Counted from the stretch's first letter, positions 40,847-51,110 are shown. The stretch is 64,000 bases of DNA from Runella sp. MFBS21 (GCF_029433105.1 NZ_JARNTW010000001.1:558001-622000), one strand, 5' to 3'. Numbers and translations: made by a program. Notes: generated by a model from the sequence alone, not told the origin.

Positions 40847-42475
40847 CTAGGGTTTTACTTCTTTTACTGATACAACACTGTTGAGATACTCTTCGATGTT
40901 GGTATAGCCGTCTTTGTTTTTATCCAAACTTGCATCGGCAGGATTGCGAGGGTCGAGGCCATTTTTGGTTTCCCAGGCGTCGGGCATACCGTCATTGTCG
41001 GAGTCTTTGTAAGGTGTGCCTTTGTATTCGGGATAGCCTCCTACTTGAGCAATATCGGTAATAATCCCCTGTTTGTAGGAATCAATGGGCAAACGGCGAT
41101 GCTTAAATTGCGTTTCGGGGAGTTTTACATCATCGCGATACATGATTTTTCCAGTGCGTACTTGCTCTACTACTCGCATATCCACCGCGTCTCTTTTGGG
41201 GAGAGTGGCTCCTGCATGGGCCAGTACATAATCGTGGGCTTTTTGAGTAGGCAAAATCGTCATTTCGGGCATTGGAAGTGGCTGATTCACTTTGATGTCG
41301 GCAGTATATTTGTCGGCATTTTTGAAATTTTCAACTTGTACGCCGCCGTTCCAGTTGTCTTTGGTGACAGTCTCATTTCCTTCTACTACATTGCCTGTTA
41401 CGTAGGCTCTGCCAAAAGTAAGATAGCCTAATTTGCTTCTGCCCGACTCTGGCTTTAAGATACGATACCCGATAGGAGAGTCTTTGGGCGTAAGTGGGCC
41501 GGGTTTGAAATAATTGTTGACAATGTTGTACATAGCCCGATAATCCCCGCCATCTACGGAGCGGTGTACCCAGTTGAAAACGACATTATTAACAAAATTA
41601 AAAACTCCATACCAGCCAATAGAAGGATTTCTGCCGGCATTGTCGGCCCATAGATTACGCATAAAACTACAATTTTCGCCACCAAGTGTACTTCCAAAGG
41701 CGTGATTCCATGTATCAAGTGCTTCTGAAAAAATAGAGTTTTGGATGGTAATATTGACGGTTGGGAGTTTTTGCTCAATGGCTCCCGTGCTGTCGTTGTA
41801 CATATGTCGGTACATCGACATATTTTCGTCTAGCCCCCAACTCGCCGAAACGTGGTCGATGATGATATTGCCGATGGGGTTGCCACCGATAGAATCGTCA
41901 CGGCGCCCTACGTTGGTTTCGCCACGTCTAAAACGCATATAGCGAACTACTACATCGTGCGTATTAATCCACACAGATTCGCCCGCTACGCAAACGCCGT
42001 CACCGGGTGCGGTTTGACCCGCTATGGTGATATAAGGTGCCCGAATGATAAGTGGGGATTGGAGGCGGATAATACCCGCTACATTGAACACCACCGTACG
42101 AGCACCGCCTTGTTCGCAAGCTTCACGGAGTGTACCGGGGCCGCTGTCGGCCAGGCTAGTGACCACATACACTTTTCCACCCCGCCCTCCAAAAGAGAAA
42201 GCTCCGCCGCCCTCTGCTCCCGGAAAAGCAGGAATAGAAGCCTGCGGTAAATCTATGGGACGCCCTGCCCAAGGAATGTAAGGTTTGCCTTCACGCGCTT
42301 CTTTTTGGATGATAGGCAGCGCTTTTTGCCAAGCAATATTTGATTGATGATAGGCTTCTTTGAGCATTTCATCGCTGGCTTTTTGGACGTCTTGAGGTAC
42401 TTGGGGGTACTGCGCCCATGTCGAAAGCGACAGCAGGCTTACAACTATCAGTGGTGTGAGAAAGTGTTTTTTCAT
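40847..42475 (-). CDS. Pectate lyase, polysaccharide lyase family 1
   Basis: 542 residues, signal peptide ending STWAQ. Parallel beta-helix lyase that cuts polygalacturonate by elimination: FPGAEGGGAFSFGGRGGKVYVVTSL, ADSGPGTLREACEQGGARTVVF, YITIAGQTAPGDGVCVAGE, NIIIDHVSASWGLDENMS. The C-terminus has a Ca-binding loop (DSDNDGMPDAWETKNGLDP ... NKDGYTNIEEYLN) of thrombospondin/dockerin type. It should act outside the cell or in the periplasm before uptake by SusCD. Placed directly after SusD. Confidence 0.93.
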   Translation of the reverse strand: MKKHFLTPLIVVSLLSLSTWAQYPQVPQDVQKASDEMLKEAYHQSNIAWQKALPIIQKEAREGKPYIPWAGRPIDLPQASIPAFPGAEGGGAFSFGGRGGKVYVVTSLADSGPGTLREACEQGGARTVVFNVAGIIRLQSPLIIRAPYITIAGQTAPGDGVCVAGESVWINTHDVVVRYMRFRRGETNVGRRDDSIGGNPIGNIIIDHVSASWGLDENMSMYRHMYNDSTGAIEQKLPTVNITIQNSIFSEALDTWNHAFGSTLGGENCSFMRNLWADNAGRNPSIGWYGVFNFVNNVVFNWVHRSVDGGDYRAMYNIVNNYFKPGPLTPKDSPIGYRILKPESGRSKLGYLTFGRAYVTGNVVEGNETVTKDNWNGGVQVENFKNADKYTADIKVNQPLPMPEMTILPTQKAHDYVLAHAGATLPKRDAVDMRVVEQVRTGKIMYRDDVKLPETQFKHRRLPIDSYKQGIITDIAQVGGYPEYKGTPYKDSDNDGMPDAWETKNGLDPRNPADASLDKNKDGYTNIEEYLNSVVSVKEVKP

Positions 42476-42496
42476 GTTTTATTAAGTTCAAAATTT

Positions 42497-42534
42497 AACC
42501 TTCCCTTGCTGATTGATTGAAACAAGAGAAGGTT
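42497..42534 (-). other. Intercistronic hairpin after susD
   Basis: AACCTTC (42497-42503) pairs with GAAGGTT (42528-42534), then CTTG/CAAG inside after one mismatch. It has no clear T-run, so it may stabilise the susCD part of the mRNA or cause partial termination. Confidence 0.55.
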
Positions 42535-42540
42535 GGAGAT

Positions 42541-44301
42541 TTATTGTAAAGGGTCGAATCCGCCTCCCCATGTATTGTTTTGGATAAGTTTGGGGTTGTT
42601 GTCTAGTGCTGATTGGGGAATTGCAAAAAAGTAATATTCGGGTTTCCAGTTGATAGCGTACTTGGTATCCAATTGTTTGGTAACAATCGTAAAATATTTA
42701 GAGTAAGCAAGGTCCAAATCCACATTGTCTCGGTTGGTGGCAAAATCCGCCGGTACTCCCGTCGTATTGAGGTTGATGGTCACGCCTGTCCTACGTTTTC
42801 CATTCAAGGTTTTTTCGATGAGCTTCCAACGGCGCAAATCCCAAAACCGTTTGCCTTCAAATGCAAATTCAATTTGACGTTCAAACAGAATAGCCTCAAA
42901 CATTTCGTCACGACTCATGTTGGCTTTGAGACCATACATACCGTCGGTGCCTGCTTCGATACCTGCTCGTTTGCGAATGGCTTTGAGCTGTGTATAAGCT
43001 TCGTCGAGGTTATTGATGCCGCAAGCACTTTCGGCGAGGTTGAGTAGTACTTCGGCAAAACGGATTTCAATCCAATCGGTTCCCGAAAATTGCACATCAC
43101 TTACTCCTACGGTAGGGTTGATGGCTTTGCGCGTATAAAAACCCGTATTGGACGCGCGCGCTTCTACGGTTTTGTTGTTTACAAAATAAGTCCAAACCTT
43201 GAAAGCGGTGTTGCCATTCAAAGGCCAATTGGCACCGTTGTAAGCGATAGTTTTATCAAAACGCGGGTCACGGTTTTTGTAAAACAATTGGTCCGTATAA
43301 GGGTATTTGGTAGATTCTCCTACTTTTTTACCGTCTTTCATCGGAAAAGCCTTTACCATTTCCCATGAGGGCTGATTGGAGCCGCCGCCGGTACCCGTAT
43401 AAGAAGGTCGAGTGCTATTGTCGTACCCATTGTTTTTTCTGACTTGGTCGCCCGTAGAAGTATTGAATCCTGTCAAGAAAACAGCTTCGGGATTGTTGAC
43501 TTCCTGAAACCATAGTTGGTCAAAGGATGCATGAAGGCCGTAACCGCTTGCGACCAATAAGTCATAGGCTTGCTTGTTGGCGGTGTAGGCGGCTTGCCAT
43601 TTGGCAGCATCACCCGATGGATTGAACTGAGGACTAGCTGCAAAAAGTAGTACGCGACCTTTGAGTGCGGCGGCGGCGCCTTTGGTAATGCGTCCCCAAT
43701 CAGAACTGCCCCACTTGCCTGGCAAAAACAGAATGGCCGAATCGAGGTCGCTGACGATTTGCTTATAACTTTCGGTGGTGGAATTACGGGGCAAAAATGC
43801 CAAGTCTCGGGCTTCTACTCCCACGGCTTGGAGGGGTTTAGTAACCAAAGGCACTCCTCCATACAAACGTACCAAATCAAAATAACGCCAAGCTCTGAAG
43901 AAAAGGGCTTGGGCATTTAACCGGTTTTTGGTGGCTTGGGCGATAGGTCCGCTGTTGACATCGTTGATAAACATGTTGATAACTCGGATTCTTCCGTAGT
44001 TGTTGGTGGCGTTGAGGGCGGTTCCAAAGTCGGTCACGTCGTTTACTACCAAAGTCCCTTCAAAAAACTTGCTTTCGCCAAAAGACTCATCCGACAAGTC
44101 GGGGCGCGTGCCCCAAGTACCACCCCAGTTAGGAAGGTTTTGGTCGTAGATATAGTCGAGGTTCATACGAGCCAAAACAGAATCCTTAAAAATGAGATTG
44201 CCATTGACCGAGCCTAAGTCGGTTTTGTCGAGTACTTTTTCGCAGCTAGCTAATCCCAGCAAAGCCAGTATGCAGAGGGTGAAAATATGACTCAGTTTCA
44301 T
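42541..44301 (-). CDS. SusD/RagB-family glycan-binding lipoprotein
   Basis: 586 residues, lipoprotein with Cys 20 (LALLGLASCEK). The SusD fold shows in the TPR-like region (RLNAQALFFRAWRYFDLVRLYGGVPLVTKPL, GAAAALKGRVLLFAASPQFNP) and the C-terminal RDEMFEAILFERQIEFAFEGKRFWDLRRW. It caps the SusC pore as a lid and binds the oligosaccharide at the surface. The partner is encoded directly upstream (90-base gap). Confidence 0.97.
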   Translation of the reverse strand: MKLSHIFTLCILALLGLASCEKVLDKTDLGSVNGNLIFKDSVLARMNLDYIYDQNLPNWGGTWGTRPDLSDESFGESKFFEGTLVVNDVTDFGTALNATNNYGRIRVINMFINDVNSGPIAQATKNRLNAQALFFRAWRYFDLVRLYGGVPLVTKPLQAVGVEARDLAFLPRNSTTESYKQIVSDLDSAILFLPGKWGSSDWGRITKGAAAALKGRVLLFAASPQFNPSGDAAKWQAAYTANKQAYDLLVASGYGLHASFDQLWFQEVNNPEAVFLTGFNTSTGDQVRKNNGYDNSTRPSYTGTGGGSNQPSWEMVKAFPMKDGKKVGESTKYPYTDQLFYKNRDPRFDKTIAYNGANWPLNGNTAFKVWTYFVNNKTVEARASNTGFYTRKAINPTVGVSDVQFSGTDWIEIRFAEVLLNLAESACGINNLDEAYTQLKAIRKRAGIEAGTDGMYGLKANMSRDEMFEAILFERQIEFAFEGKRFWDLRRWKLIEKTLNGKRRTGVTINLNTTGVPADFATNRDNVDLDLAYSKYFTIVTKQLDTKYAINWKPEYYFFAIPQSALDNNPKLIQNNTWGGGFDPLQ

Positions 44302-44342
44302 GATTTAGGTGCTTGCGCACAGTTATTTGTGATGGTTTTACC

Positions 44343-44370
44343 TGTCAATCGGGTTGACATCAGATGTCAA
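44343..44370. other. Alternative hairpins between susC and susD
   Basis: TGTCAA (44343-44348), TTGACAT (44354-44360) and ATGTCAA (44364-44370): the middle block can pair with either neighbour, giving two mutually exclusive short hairpins in the 90-base susC-susD gap. Confidence 0.4.
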
Positions 44371-44391
44371 ATTGTTGGATTCAACGGTTGG

Positions 44392-47300
44392 TTACAGACC
44401 TAAATTAAGACCCAATGAAAACGAGCGAAGCGTAGGATACGCATCATAGCTACCTGAGTAGGTTTTGTAACTGTAAGGATTATAAAAATTGAAAGGATTG
44501 ACGGCTACCAAATAAACTTTTAGGTTGTTGAGCCCCAGTTTTTTAGAAGCTTGGGCGGGTAGATTATAAGAAACATTGAAATTGCGCATCCCTGCCGATA
44601 GAGCATTGACAAACCAAAACTCCGAAATCACATTGTAAGCATCACGATAGTAAGGACTTGGGTAAGCGGCTTGGGTGTTTTGAGGAGTCCAGTGGTCGGC
44701 CCAGAATTGAGGGCGATTAGCGGTTAGGGTAGCTTGCGAACGAGCGCTTGATTCAATCACGGCTTGTCCGCCAAACGAAGCTCCCATAACCGCCGAAACC
44801 GTGAGGTTTTTGTAAGTAGTGCTTATATTAAATCCTAGACCGTAATGATTGTTGACTTTTTTGGTCAAAAAATCCAAATCGGCATCGGTAATTTTTCCGT
44901 CAGGGGCGGTATATTGACCAGAGGCGTCTTTAGGTCCTCTAATGTCTTGATAATAAAGCATCCCGGGCTTAGGTGCCGCCCCGAAAATGGTGTAATTGGG
45001 GTTTTTCTCCAACCAACTATCCACGTCTTGCTGCGTACGGAACATCCCCAAATAGTGATAGCCTTGGACGCCCATGTCGGTTGATTTGCCGATAGGGTCT
45101 TCATAAGTGCCAAGTTTACCTTTGTCCACATCTACTTTCAATTGCTTGTTGTCGCTCCACGATAAGAAAGTGTTGATTTTGTAAGACCAATCGCTGTTGA
45201 TTTTGTTGGACCAACCCAGTGAGATTTCATACCCAAATCCATCTACCGAGGCGTAGTTTTCGGAGGGAAGTGTGGCACCTACTAGCAGAGGTACGGAAGA
45301 CGTAAGAGCCGTGAGCATATTGTAGCGATGGTCATAAAACGCATCAAAGCCGAAAGAAAGACGATTTTTGAGGAATTGGGCATCTATTCCAAAGTTGTAC
45401 TTGGTGTTGTTGTCCCAGCGTGCCTGACGGTTTGACATAGCATTGTTGGGAGAGATAATCAAAGGACGATCGGCATTACCTCCAAATACGGCTCCTTTGC
45501 CAGTTTGGATAGAATAGCTAGTAAGCCAGTTGTAGGCTTTAGTGGCATCTCCTCCCATAAAGCCCAATGAGCCACGGAATTTGAGAAAATCTACAAAAGA
45601 GACATTGTTTTTGAAAAACTGCTCATCCGAAATCACCCAACCTGCGGAGATAGAAGGGAAAAATCCCCAGCGATATTCGGGGGCGAAGTTGGTAGAAGCA
45701 TCATAACGAGCGGCTATTTCGACTAAGTATTTATTGGCAAAATTGTAATTGATACGACCTGCATAAGACAGGTTTCCTGATTCTGATTGTGTCTCGTTGG
45801 CGGTTTGGGTTCCAGTGGCATAGCGCATATTGTCAAGGCCGCCGATGATTACGCCCTCAGCCATGGCCGCTACACTGTTGAAATTGGTTTCGGATTGTTC
45901 AAAAAAAGCAATTGCTGATACATGATGCTTGCCAAACTGCCGGTCGTAGTTAAGATAGCCGTTCAACTGATAGGTGTCGTTGTAGCTAGGATTGATACGG
46001 ACGCGGTCGCCGTTGTTGAGCGTAACCGTTCTTAAAATGTCTCCTCCGTAAATGTGCTTGTTTTGACCTAACATCGTAAAGCTGTACACATTGTATTTGG
46101 TGCCGTATTGTTTGCCAAAGCTATTGTCGAGGGTTTTGGCAAACAACACCCGAGCTTTAAGCCCTTTGATAAAAGGTATTTCGTAGTCAATATTGGCTGT
46201 GACGTTGAGGCCAGTATTGCGGGTACGGGTGTAGTTGTCAGAATTTTGTACTTCAAAAAAATGAAAAGCGTCTACAGTATTAACATTGCCTGCATTAGAC
46301 AAAAGTACAGGTAAGCCATTGACATAGGGTGGGTTGAATTGAGGAGTGTAAAGCAACGCTTTCATGTCGTTTTCGGGGTTTTCTCCACCTTGTTTGAGAT
46401 AATACATCCGCTTGTCGTAAAGGTCACCGCTCAACGAAAGCCCCGTTTTGAGTCCTTTTGCTACCGTAATATCGGTACTAGCTCGGAAAGTCCATTTGTT
46501 GGCGTTGATGTTGTCGAAATTGGCATTTTGAGCATTATAAGTAATACCCGCAAAGTATGTAGCGCGGTCGTTGCCGCCGCTTACATTGAGGGCGTGACGC
46601 ATCACCGTGGAGGGTTTCCAAGCGGTTTCGAGCCAATTATAGTTGTTTTGTTTGAAATGCTCCAATTCATCTTGGGTATAAATGAGCGGGTCGGTGGCCG
46701 TTCTTCCTGCGGCAAAATTGAGGTCGTTGAGATAGGTGGCTTGTTCAAAACCATTCATCATTTTGGGGAGCATAGCTGCATCCGAGATTCCTACCGAACC
46801 ACTATAGCTAAACTTAGGTGCTCCTACTTTGCCGCGTTTGGTACTTACTACTACTACACCTTGATTAGATCTTGCGCCATAAATAGCAGCAGCGGCGTCT
46901 TTCAAGACCGAAATAGCTTCTACTTCGGAGACATCAAGTAAGTTGAAATCCTCTTCGGTTCTGACTACATTGTCAATCACATAAAGTGGACGAAGTGTAC
47001 CGCCGTCTTTGGATAAAATAATGGGATTACGAACAGTGATTTGGGCGTTTTCGCCGGGGCGACTTGTTCCACCTGATACACTTACGCCCGGCATCTGCCC
47101 CTGCAAAGCCGCTGAAAGGCTACCTACGGGAAGTTCTTGAATGGCTTTCATATCCACTGCTGCAACGGCTCCTGTAAGACTCACTTTTTTCTGGGTACCG
47201 TACCCTACTACCACCACTTCGCTGATAGACGCGACGTCGTCGTCGAGCGTGACGGCCACAAAGTTTTGCCCAGTAACCGCCACTTCGCGGCTTTGATAGC

Positions 47301-47571
47301 CTACCGAACTGATAACCAAGGTTTCGTTTCCTTGCGACAACGTAAGTTTAAAGTTGCCTTCACTGTTGCTCACAGTTCCTATTTTAGTGCCTTTGATGAT
47401 GATATTGGCACCGGGAAGGGGCTGTGAGGCTGCATCTTTGATATTACCAGTGATGGTTTTGCCAGTTTGAGCAAAAGCTGCCCCCCAGAGAAAAAGGATA
47501 GCTACTATGGGAAAATAAGCTTTACTCAGCCTCTTGCCCCGAAATGAGAAGGTTAGTAAAAAGGAATTCAT
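44392..47571 (-). CDS. SusC/RagA-family TonB-dependent transporter
   Basis: 1059 residues. Signal peptide (YFPIVAILFLWGAAFAQ), carboxypeptidase-D-like domain about 38-120 (ITGNIKDAASQPLPGANIIIKGTKIG), TonB box region (SEVVVVGYGTQKKVSLTG), plug up to about 240 (QLPVG... VEAISVLKDAAAAIYGARSNQGVVVVSTKRG) and a 22-strand barrel to the end. Imports oligosaccharides across the outer membrane with TonB energy. In this locus the cargo should be pectin fragments. Confidence 0.98.
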   Translation of the reverse strand: MNSFLLTFSFRGKRLSKAYFPIVAILFLWGAAFAQTGKTITGNIKDAASQPLPGANIIIKGTKIGTVSNSEGNFKLTLSQGNETLVISSVGYQSREVAVTGQNFVAVTLDDDVASISEVVVVGYGTQKKVSLTGAVAAVDMKAIQELPVGSLSAALQGQMPGVSVSGGTSRPGENAQITVRNPIILSKDGGTLRPLYVIDNVVRTEEDFNLLDVSEVEAISVLKDAAAAIYGARSNQGVVVVSTKRGKVGAPKFSYSGSVGISDAAMLPKMMNGFEQATYLNDLNFAAGRTATDPLIYTQDELEHFKQNNYNWLETAWKPSTVMRHALNVSGGNDRATYFAGITYNAQNANFDNINANKWTFRASTDITVAKGLKTGLSLSGDLYDKRMYYLKQGGENPENDMKALLYTPQFNPPYVNGLPVLLSNAGNVNTVDAFHFFEVQNSDNYTRTRNTGLNVTANIDYEIPFIKGLKARVLFAKTLDNSFGKQYGTKYNVYSFTMLGQNKHIYGGDILRTVTLNNGDRVRINPSYNDTYQLNGYLNYDRQFGKHHVSAIAFFEQSETNFNSVAAMAEGVIIGGLDNMRYATGTQTANETQSESGNLSYAGRINYNFANKYLVEIAARYDASTNFAPEYRWGFFPSISAGWVISDEQFFKNNVSFVDFLKFRGSLGFMGGDATKAYNWLTSYSIQTGKGAVFGGNADRPLIISPNNAMSNRQARWDNNTKYNFGIDAQFLKNRLSFGFDAFYDHRYNMLTALTSSVPLLVGATLPSENYASVDGFGYEISLGWSNKINSDWSYKINTFLSWSDNKQLKVDVDKGKLGTYEDPIGKSTDMGVQGYHYLGMFRTQQDVDSWLEKNPNYTIFGAAPKPGMLYYQDIRGPKDASGQYTAPDGKITDADLDFLTKKVNNHYGLGFNISTTYKNLTVSAVMGASFGGQAVIESSARSQATLTANRPQFWADHWTPQNTQAAYPSPYYRDAYNVISEFWFVNALSAGMRNFNVSYNLPAQASKKLGLNNLKVYLVAVNPFNFYNPYSYKTYSGSYDAYPTLRSFSLGLNLGL

Positions 47572-47611
47572 AGCATTTGTTTGGATTAGTGTAAACTGGT
47601 TTGAAAGCGGG

Positions 47612-48244
47612 TTATTTTTTGGCGGCTTTGGCTTCTTTGATGCGTTTTTCCCATTCCTGGCTCTCTTTTTTCATGTCGATGCCTTGGGCAGAGAGGTAGT
47701 TGTTGATTTTTCCTTTGTATGTGCCAAACCAAGCATGTTTCTTTTCTGATGATTCGGCATCCATAGCGTACTCGCGGGCTTCGGTAAGGTAGGCTAGAAT
47801 TTGTGCTTTTTGAACTTCGGTCAAATCGGGCAGCATTTCTTGGTAAGCACTGTAAGTTTTAGGCAACACGCCATAGGTCATACCATCTTTGATTTTTTCA
47901 ATCTGAACCAATGAAAGCTCTTTGTTCAATTGTGCTAAATATTGGATGTGTAATTGGCTCAATTGACGATTGGTTTCTACTTCCAATTCTTTTATTTTGT
48001 TTGGTTCAGTGATGCCTTTTTTTGCTGGTTTATGCTGCTCATGCAGATGATTAAGGTCTTGATACTGTTGAGCTACGACTTGGCTAACTCGCTTGAATTG
48101 GGCAGAATCGGTCAAGGCTAGCGTAGCCACAATCTTATCGGCACGTTGGGCAATGACTTGTTGGTAATTGCGGTCTTCTGATTGTGCAAAGGTGTTTGTG
48201 AGGCATACGAATACAGTAAGCCCGAAAAACAAAAATGTTTTCAT
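47612..48244 (-). CDS. DUF3826 secreted protein
   Basis: 210 residues with signal peptide (GLTVFVCLTNTFAQ). Mostly helical and charged (RVSQVVAQQYQDLNHLHEQ, EVETNRQLSQLHIQYLAQLNKELSLVQIEKIKDGM, AREYAMDAESSEKKHAWFGTYKGKINNYLSAQG). I recognise DUF3826, a family of unknown function often found in pectin and hemicellulose loci of Bacteroidota. It lies just upstream of susC (40-base gap), so it may assist glycan handling in the periplasm. Confidence 0.82.
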   Translation of the reverse strand: MKTFLFFGLTVFVCLTNTFAQSEDRNYQQVIAQRADKIVATLALTDSAQFKRVSQVVAQQYQDLNHLHEQHKPAKKGITEPNKIKELEVETNRQLSQLHIQYLAQLNKELSLVQIEKIKDGMTYGVLPKTYSAYQEMLPDLTEVQKAQILAYLTEAREYAMDAESSEKKHAWFGTYKGKINNYLSAQGIDMKKESQEWEKRIKEAKAAKK

Positions 48245-48316
48245 CTTAGATTGAGTTTAGAAACAAGACACCTAGAGATCCAAATAGGAGTGCTTTGGGT
48301 GTTTATTTGGGGTTAT

Positions 48317-51106
48317 TTATTGTTTTTGCAATTGTCCGTCAAATTCATAAATACTTCCTTTTTGCGTCGGGAATTTTAGTACTTTGTCTCCGTAGCGAAG
48401 TTGACAAACATTACCTGCTAAGGATTTTATTTTGAGGGTTTGGAGTGCTGATTTTTTCCAACTAAACTCTAGTTCAAAACCGCCTCTGGCTTTGATACCT
48501 TTGATGTTGCCTTGAGACAAGTCTTTGGGTAAGGCAGGCAGTAAATCAATAAATGAGGTATGACTTTGGAGTAGCATTTCGGTGATGCCCGCCGAGCCTC
48601 CAAAATTGCCATCAATCTGAAAAGGAGGGTGCGCATCAAAGAGATTAACATACGAGCCTCCTGCCCCAGAAGCGGGTCTCAAGAGCATTTTGACCATTTG
48701 AAGAGCGTGGTCTCCGTCTTTGAAACGTGCCCAAAAGTTGATTTTCCATGCCAAACTCCAGCCTGTACCTTCGTCGCCACGATAAATCAAAGACAGACGG
48801 GCGGCTTTGGTAAAGGCGGGGGTTTCGTCCCAATTGATTTCATTGCCAGGATGTAGTCCCCATAAGTGAGATATATGCCGATGCTTGTTGGTAGTATCAT
48901 CTTTGTCTTCGAGCCATTCTTGCAATTGCCCAAATCTCCCGATTTGGTTGGGAGCAATTTGAGCATACTTGTTTTGGAGAAGCAGGCTAAAATCGGCGTC
49001 TGTTTTTAGGATTTTGGCAGCTTCGATGCAGTTTTTAAACAACGAACGGATGATTTGGTGGTCCATCGTAGGCCCTGCTACCAAGCCGCCATTTTCGGGA
49101 GAATTGGAAGGAGTACTTATCAACCAGCCTGTTTTGGGGTCTTTTACCAGAAAATCTACAAAAAACAAGGCGGCTTCTTTCATAATGGGATAGGCTGTTT
49201 TTTGTAAAAAAGCTTGATTTTGAGTAAACAAATAATGCTCCCAAAGATGCAAGCACAACCAGCCTGCGCCCGTCACCCAGATACCATGATTGGAGGCATT
49301 GATAGGGGTAGTGTTTCGCCAAAGGTCGGTGTTGTGATGCAATACCCATCCCCGGGCTTGATAGTATTTTTGGGCGGTTTCTTTCCCTGTTTCGGCAAGT
49401 TCCTCAATCATCTTTAGCAAAGGACGATGAAGCAAAGAAAGATTGAGCACTTCTGCCCCCCAATAGTTCATTTCGGCGTTGATGTTGGTGGTATATTTAC
49501 TTCCCCACGGAGGCGCTAAGAGGTCGTTCCAGATGCCTTGCAGATTGGCAGGGCGGGTGTTTGGTCGTGAGCTCGAAATCAATAAATAGCGGCCGTATTG
49601 TACATACAAGGCCATGAGTGAAGGGTCTAAAACAGTCCCAAATCGCCCCAAACGTTGGTCAGTGGGAAGCGCCTCTGCGGGGCTTGTTCCTAGGTCAATA
49701 TTGAAAGTCTGATAGTAAGATTGATATTCTTGCAGGTGCGCCTTACGGATATGGTCATACGTCGAAGCTTTGAGAGCGGTCAAAGTGGTTTTACAGCGAG
49801 TATCGGGGTTGGCCGAAACATCGCGATAGTTGATATAGTTAGTGGCGGCAACTAAGTACAGGGTTGCGTTGTCAGCCTCAGTGATTCTGATACGATTATT
49901 TTCGGTCTCCACTTTACCGTTGGTGGTTTCTATCCTCAGATAGCTTGTACCTTTCAATGTCCCATGTTTGACTTGCACTGCGAGTGAAAGGGTCTGTGAA
50001 TCGAGCCGTGTCAGGGTGGTGTTTTGATGAGGACTGCTCAAGATAGCTTCAAAACTGATACTTGCTTTTTGGGTAGCTTCAAGTCTTACGACCAGTACTT
50101 GGTGAGGTTGGCTCACAAAGTAAGTACGAGTATATCCGATTCCGTTGGCCTCAAAGGAAGTTTGACAAAGGGCCTTGGCGAGATTCAACTCGCGGCGATA
50201 GTGGGTAGCATTACTTACATTTTTGAAATGAAGTTTCAAATCGCCAAAGGGTTGATAATCGGCCTGGTAGCGCGCCACAGCGGGTGGGTTGCTGTCTTGG
50301 ATTTTGTATTTCCAAGGTTTATTCAAAGAAATCAGGCGGTCGGGCTGAGTCGCAGGATAAATACCAATAGCGCGAGTGGCGTCTTTGTATCCAGCAATTC
50401 CTCCTTTATCAAAAAAATTGATAACCTGAATGGCAATTGTATTGGAACCTGCCTTGACCAACTCCGCCGGGATGCGATATTTTCTAGGGTCGAGGCTACG
50501 AGTGCTTCCAATCAATTTTCCATTGAAATAAGTCATATCATAATCGCGAATGCGGTTGAGGTCTAAGATTAAATCTTTGCCGGCCCAAGAGGCTGGAATA
50601 TCAATCGTAGTTCTGAACCATACCGCGCCGTCGAGTCCCTCAAACCCAATCGCCTCCCACCCTTCGTAGGACGGTACGGGCATCATAGGCCATGCTTGGT
50701 CGTCGTATTGAGGGAAGGCAGGATGAATGGGAAAGTCTTTCAATGCCAAAACCTCAGACAGCCACTTGGCTTGGTCACCTTCGGGGGTTTTGAGTCCCAT
50801 AAAATGCGTTTCGGCCAGTTGTTCGGCTTCTTTTTGTTTTCCTTCTGCTAAAAGGCTTCTGATTTTTGATAAATATTGGGAGGCATCGGCTCGATTAGGA
50901 TTGCGAGGGCTACCCGTCCAGAGGGTTTCTTCGTTGAATTGAATTCTGTCTTTTTCTATTCCGCCAAACACCATCGCACCTATGCGGCCATTGCCTAGGG
51001 GTAGTGCGTCTGTCCATTTTTGGGCAGGGGCAGTGTACCATAGCTTGTACTCTTGCGCATAGGTCAACAATGGTAAAAGGAAAATATAGAAAAGTAGTTT
51101 TCGCAT
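48317..51106 (-). CDS. GH95-family glycosidase with inserted beta-sandwich domain
   Basis: 929 residues from the ATG at 51106 (signal peptide MRKLLFYIFLLPLLTYAQ); the frame from 51157 overlaps the preceding gene. GH95 N-domain starts LWYTAPAQKWTDALPLGNGRIGAM, QFNEETLWTG. Between about 105 and 290 lies an insertion with a GH2-like jelly-roll (VWFRTTIDIPASWAGKDLIL, NTIAIQVINF). The (alpha/alpha)6 core carries NINAEMNYWGAEV, STPSNSPENG and FQIDGNFGGSAGITEML, which hold the catalytic Asn, Glu and Asp of GH95. Substrate: alpha-L-fucoside or alpha-L-galactoside; in pectin the latter occurs in RG-II (inference). Confidence 0.9.
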   Translation of the reverse strand: MRKLLFYIFLLPLLTYAQEYKLWYTAPAQKWTDALPLGNGRIGAMVFGGIEKDRIQFNEETLWTGSPRNPNRADASQYLSKIRSLLAEGKQKEAEQLAETHFMGLKTPEGDQAKWLSEVLALKDFPIHPAFPQYDDQAWPMMPVPSYEGWEAIGFEGLDGAVWFRTTIDIPASWAGKDLILDLNRIRDYDMTYFNGKLIGSTRSLDPRKYRIPAELVKAGSNTIAIQVINFFDKGGIAGYKDATRAIGIYPATQPDRLISLNKPWKYKIQDSNPPAVARYQADYQPFGDLKLHFKNVSNATHYRRELNLAKALCQTSFEANGIGYTRTYFVSQPHQVLVVRLEATQKASISFEAILSSPHQNTTLTRLDSQTLSLAVQVKHGTLKGTSYLRIETTNGKVETENNRIRITEADNATLYLVAATNYINYRDVSANPDTRCKTTLTALKASTYDHIRKAHLQEYQSYYQTFNIDLGTSPAEALPTDQRLGRFGTVLDPSLMALYVQYGRYLLISSSRPNTRPANLQGIWNDLLAPPWGSKYTTNINAEMNYWGAEVLNLSLLHRPLLKMIEELAETGKETAQKYYQARGWVLHHNTDLWRNTTPINASNHGIWVTGAGWLCLHLWEHYLFTQNQAFLQKTAYPIMKEAALFFVDFLVKDPKTGWLISTPSNSPENGGLVAGPTMDHQIIRSLFKNCIEAAKILKTDADFSLLLQNKYAQIAPNQIGRFGQLQEWLEDKDDTTNKHRHISHLWGLHPGNEINWDETPAFTKAARLSLIYRGDEGTGWSLAWKINFWARFKDGDHALQMVKMLLRPASGAGGSYVNLFDAHPPFQIDGNFGGSAGITEMLLQSHTSFIDLLPALPKDLSQGNIKGIKARGGFELEFSWKKSALQTLKIKSLAGNVCQLRYGDKVLKFPTQKGSIYEFDGQLQKQ

Positions 51107-51110
51107 ATCC

